From positions 1 through 5,663 of the forward strand of contig CAMMFK010000075.1 of assembly GCA_946496115.1 (NCBI GenBank): 5,663 nucleotides of DNA, in the 5' to 3' direction. This DNA comes from an uncultured Clostridium sp. GTDB taxonomy: Bacteria; Bacillota; Clostridia; TANB77; CAG-508. The notes beneath the pieces were generated by a model. The model searched no databases. It was not told where the DNA came from and saw nothing but the letters and a program-made list of their open reading frames with translations. The translations under genes were made by a program, and so were the position numbers. Shown piece after piece: positions 4,950 through 5,663 of the stretch; the first letter of the stretch is position 1, and every line of letters begins with the position of its first letter.

Positions 4950-5189
4950 ATGAAAGGTGTTTCAATTGAAGAGCGTGCAATTAATTTGGCACAGTATATT
5001 ATAGATTCAAAAGATACAGTAAGAGGAACTGCGAAAAAATTTGGTATTTCAAAAAGTACGGTGCACACCGAAGTAACATTCCAGAACGGTAAGAATAAAT
5101 CACATATAATTCCAGAAAGTATTGAAATCAAAAAGGTTTTCTTAGCAGAGAAGAATCCAGTTGTAAAATTAAGATTAGTAATAAAATAA
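4950..5189 (+). CDS. spoIIID: SpoIIID-like sporulation regulator, C-terminal half frame-disrupted (probable pseudogene)
   Basis: The 79-aa open frame has a SpoIIID N-terminal half. Residues 1-43 contain EERAINLAQYIID, TVRGTAKKFGISKSTVH and EVT, matching the family's N-terminal helices and helix-turn-helix (about 26-43). SpoIIID is a DNA-binding regulator of mother-cell gene expression during sporulation. After T43 the family normally continues with ERLP-x-IN and later a basic segment ending near RHIRGGEATxxKY; neither occurs in this frame. At DNA level GAACGG (Glu-Arg, 5084-5089) and AGAATAAAT (Arg-Ile-Asn, 5092-5100) are present but in two other frames. This suggests a 5-nt insertion (TTCCA, 5079-5083) followed by a deletion. 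A Lys-Val-Leu-Lys relic lies at 5116-5127 and Lys-Leu-Arg at 5166-5174. The basic C-terminal segment contacts DNA in characterised SpoIIID, so normal function is doubtful. The SD AAGGAG (4934-4939) is intact, 10 nt before ATG. Alternatively it is a truly diverged paralogue. I am sure of the family, less sure of decay. Confidence 0.75.
   Translation: MKGVSIEERAINLAQYIIDSKDTVRGTAKKFGISKSTVHTEVTFQNGKNKSHIIPESIEIKKVFLAEKNPVVKLRLVIK
5078..5117 (+). repeat. 9-bp direct repeat ATTCCAGAA at the spoIIID disruption point
   Basis: ATTCCAGAA occurs at 5078-5086 and 5109-5117, with starts 31 bp apart. The first copy includes the five extra bases (TTCCA) that appear to shift the frame. A related AATCCAG lies at 5154-5160. 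Such repeats can mediate slippage or small rearrangements; a causal link here is inference. Confidence 0.4.
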
Positions 5190-5203
5190 TTAGGAGGTTT
5201 GTT

Positions 5204-5596
5204 ATGAATAGTAAAGAATTGAAAAAAGAAATTGTAGATGAAAAGACAGGAATAAGTTATACATTAGTCGGAGATTATTATATGCCTAATTTATATTTAG
5301 AGCCAGAAGAAAAAATCACATTAAATAAATATGGATTATTAAGATTAAATTATTTGAAGAAACATAAAAAAGCAGAATACACTATATTATTTATGAATAA
5401 AGAATTAAACAAACATTTAAAAGAAATTCAAGAACAGACTCAAAAAGAAATTGATTTTATAATAGAAGATTTAAAATCAAAAAGTGATTTAACGGAAGAT
5501 ATGAAAAATACTAATCCTTTATATTGGGTTGGTACAATGAATGCAATAAAAAATCAAGCAGAAGAAATTGTTTTAAAGAAATTGATTTATGTATGA
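5204..5596 (+). CDS. tnpV: TnpV family transposon-associated protein
   Basis: This 130-aa protein matches the TnpV family, first named from mobilisable transposons of the Tn4451 type and common in Clostridia; its biochemical role is not established. Family features in order are: an N-terminal strand GISYTLVGDYYMPNL (17-31), the segment with conserved Leu/Tyr around LRLNYLKKHKKAEYTILF (46-63), a Lys/Glu-rich helical middle (about 66-95), and the C-terminal signature NPLYWVGTMNAIKNQAEEI followed by LKKLIY. The length is normal, so it appears intact. AGGAGG (5192-5197) is 6 nt before the ATG, and the gene starts 14 nt after the stop of the spoIIID-like frame, so both probably share a transcript. 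No serine recombinase (tnpX), relaxase or other transposon gene is visible, so this is an isolated copy or the edge of an element beyond the window. Composition is similar to rnj and gltX, giving no sign of very recent entry. Confidence 0.85.
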   Translation: MNSKELKKEIVDEKTGISYTLVGDYYMPNLYLEPEEKITLNKYGLLRLNYLKKHKKAEYTILFMNKELNKHLKEIQEQTQKEIDFIIEDLKSKSDLTEDMKNTNPLYWVGTMNAIKNQAEEIVLKKLIYV

Positions 5597-5623
5597 TAAA
5601 TTACTTTACTTTAAAATAAAAAT

Positions 5624-5645
5624 GCCTTAAAAACGATTTTGAGGC
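5624..5645. terminator. Probable terminator after tnpV
   Basis: GCCTTAAAA (5624-5632) pairs with TTTTGAGGC (5637-5645) around ACGA, nine pairs including one T-G. It lies 27 nt after the tnpV stop. On the plus strand the stem is good but the following TTAATTGAATAAAG is a poor T-tract. On the minus strand the stem has one A-C mismatch but is followed by ATTTTTATTTT. It may therefore also end a convergent gene lying to the right of the window. Confidence 0.5.
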
Positions 5646-5663
5646 TTAATTGAATAAAGAAAA

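Noticed and set aside
4946..5131. 61-codon minus-strand open frame
   Set aside because: Antisense to the SpoIIID helix-turn-helix, which has clear family identity and an SD on the plus strand.
1..5663. CRISPR array or tRNA/rRNA gene
   Set aside because: No regularly spaced repeats of 23-40 bp and no tRNA-like cloverleaf or rRNA-like GC-richer conserved blocks were seen on either strand.

Overview
The window is very AT-rich. It has strong AGGAGG-type Shine-Dalgarno (SD) sites, AGA/TTA/ATA-dominated codons, an RNase J in place of RNase E, a Clostridia-type long GluRS and a SpoIIID relative. Together these point to a low-GC, probably endospore-forming (or formerly endospore-forming) member of the Clostridia/Bacillota.

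Layout. (1) 1-143 is an AT-rich stretch with three copies of the box TACTAAAAAT; the third overlaps a candidate extended -10 promoter. (2) 159-572 (+) is an unrecognised 137-aa two-helix membrane protein with atypical codon use. A hairpin terminator at 592-615 separates it from the convergent genes that follow. (3) A minus-strand unit runs rnj (4529-2541), gltX (2521-890) and a DUF951 gene (841-662), with gaps of 19 and 48 nt. (4) 4530-4949 is a 420-bp divergent intergenic region. It holds a strong sigma-A promoter for rnj (TTGACT-17-TATAAT) whose RNA would carry a leader of about 280 nt with several potential hairpins, one of them terminator-like. On the other strand it holds a sigma-E-like promoter candidate. 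(5) 4950-5189 (+) is a SpoIIID-like regulator with an intact helix-turn-helix half; its C-terminal half appears to be broken by small indels. (6) 5204-5596 (+) is a TnpV-family transposon-associated protein, followed by a hairpin near the right edge.

Functionally, the minus-strand unit is housekeeping: RNA processing and decay (RNase J), charging of tRNA-Glu (GltX) and a small conserved Cys-containing protein. The flanks look accessory: a foreign-looking membrane protein with repeat boxes on the left, and a decaying sporulation regulator next to a mobile-element gene on the right.

No new multi-gene system is evident. The points most worth a second look are the spoIIID decay, the structured rnj leader, the long basic N-terminal extension of RNase J, and the repeated box at the left edge.
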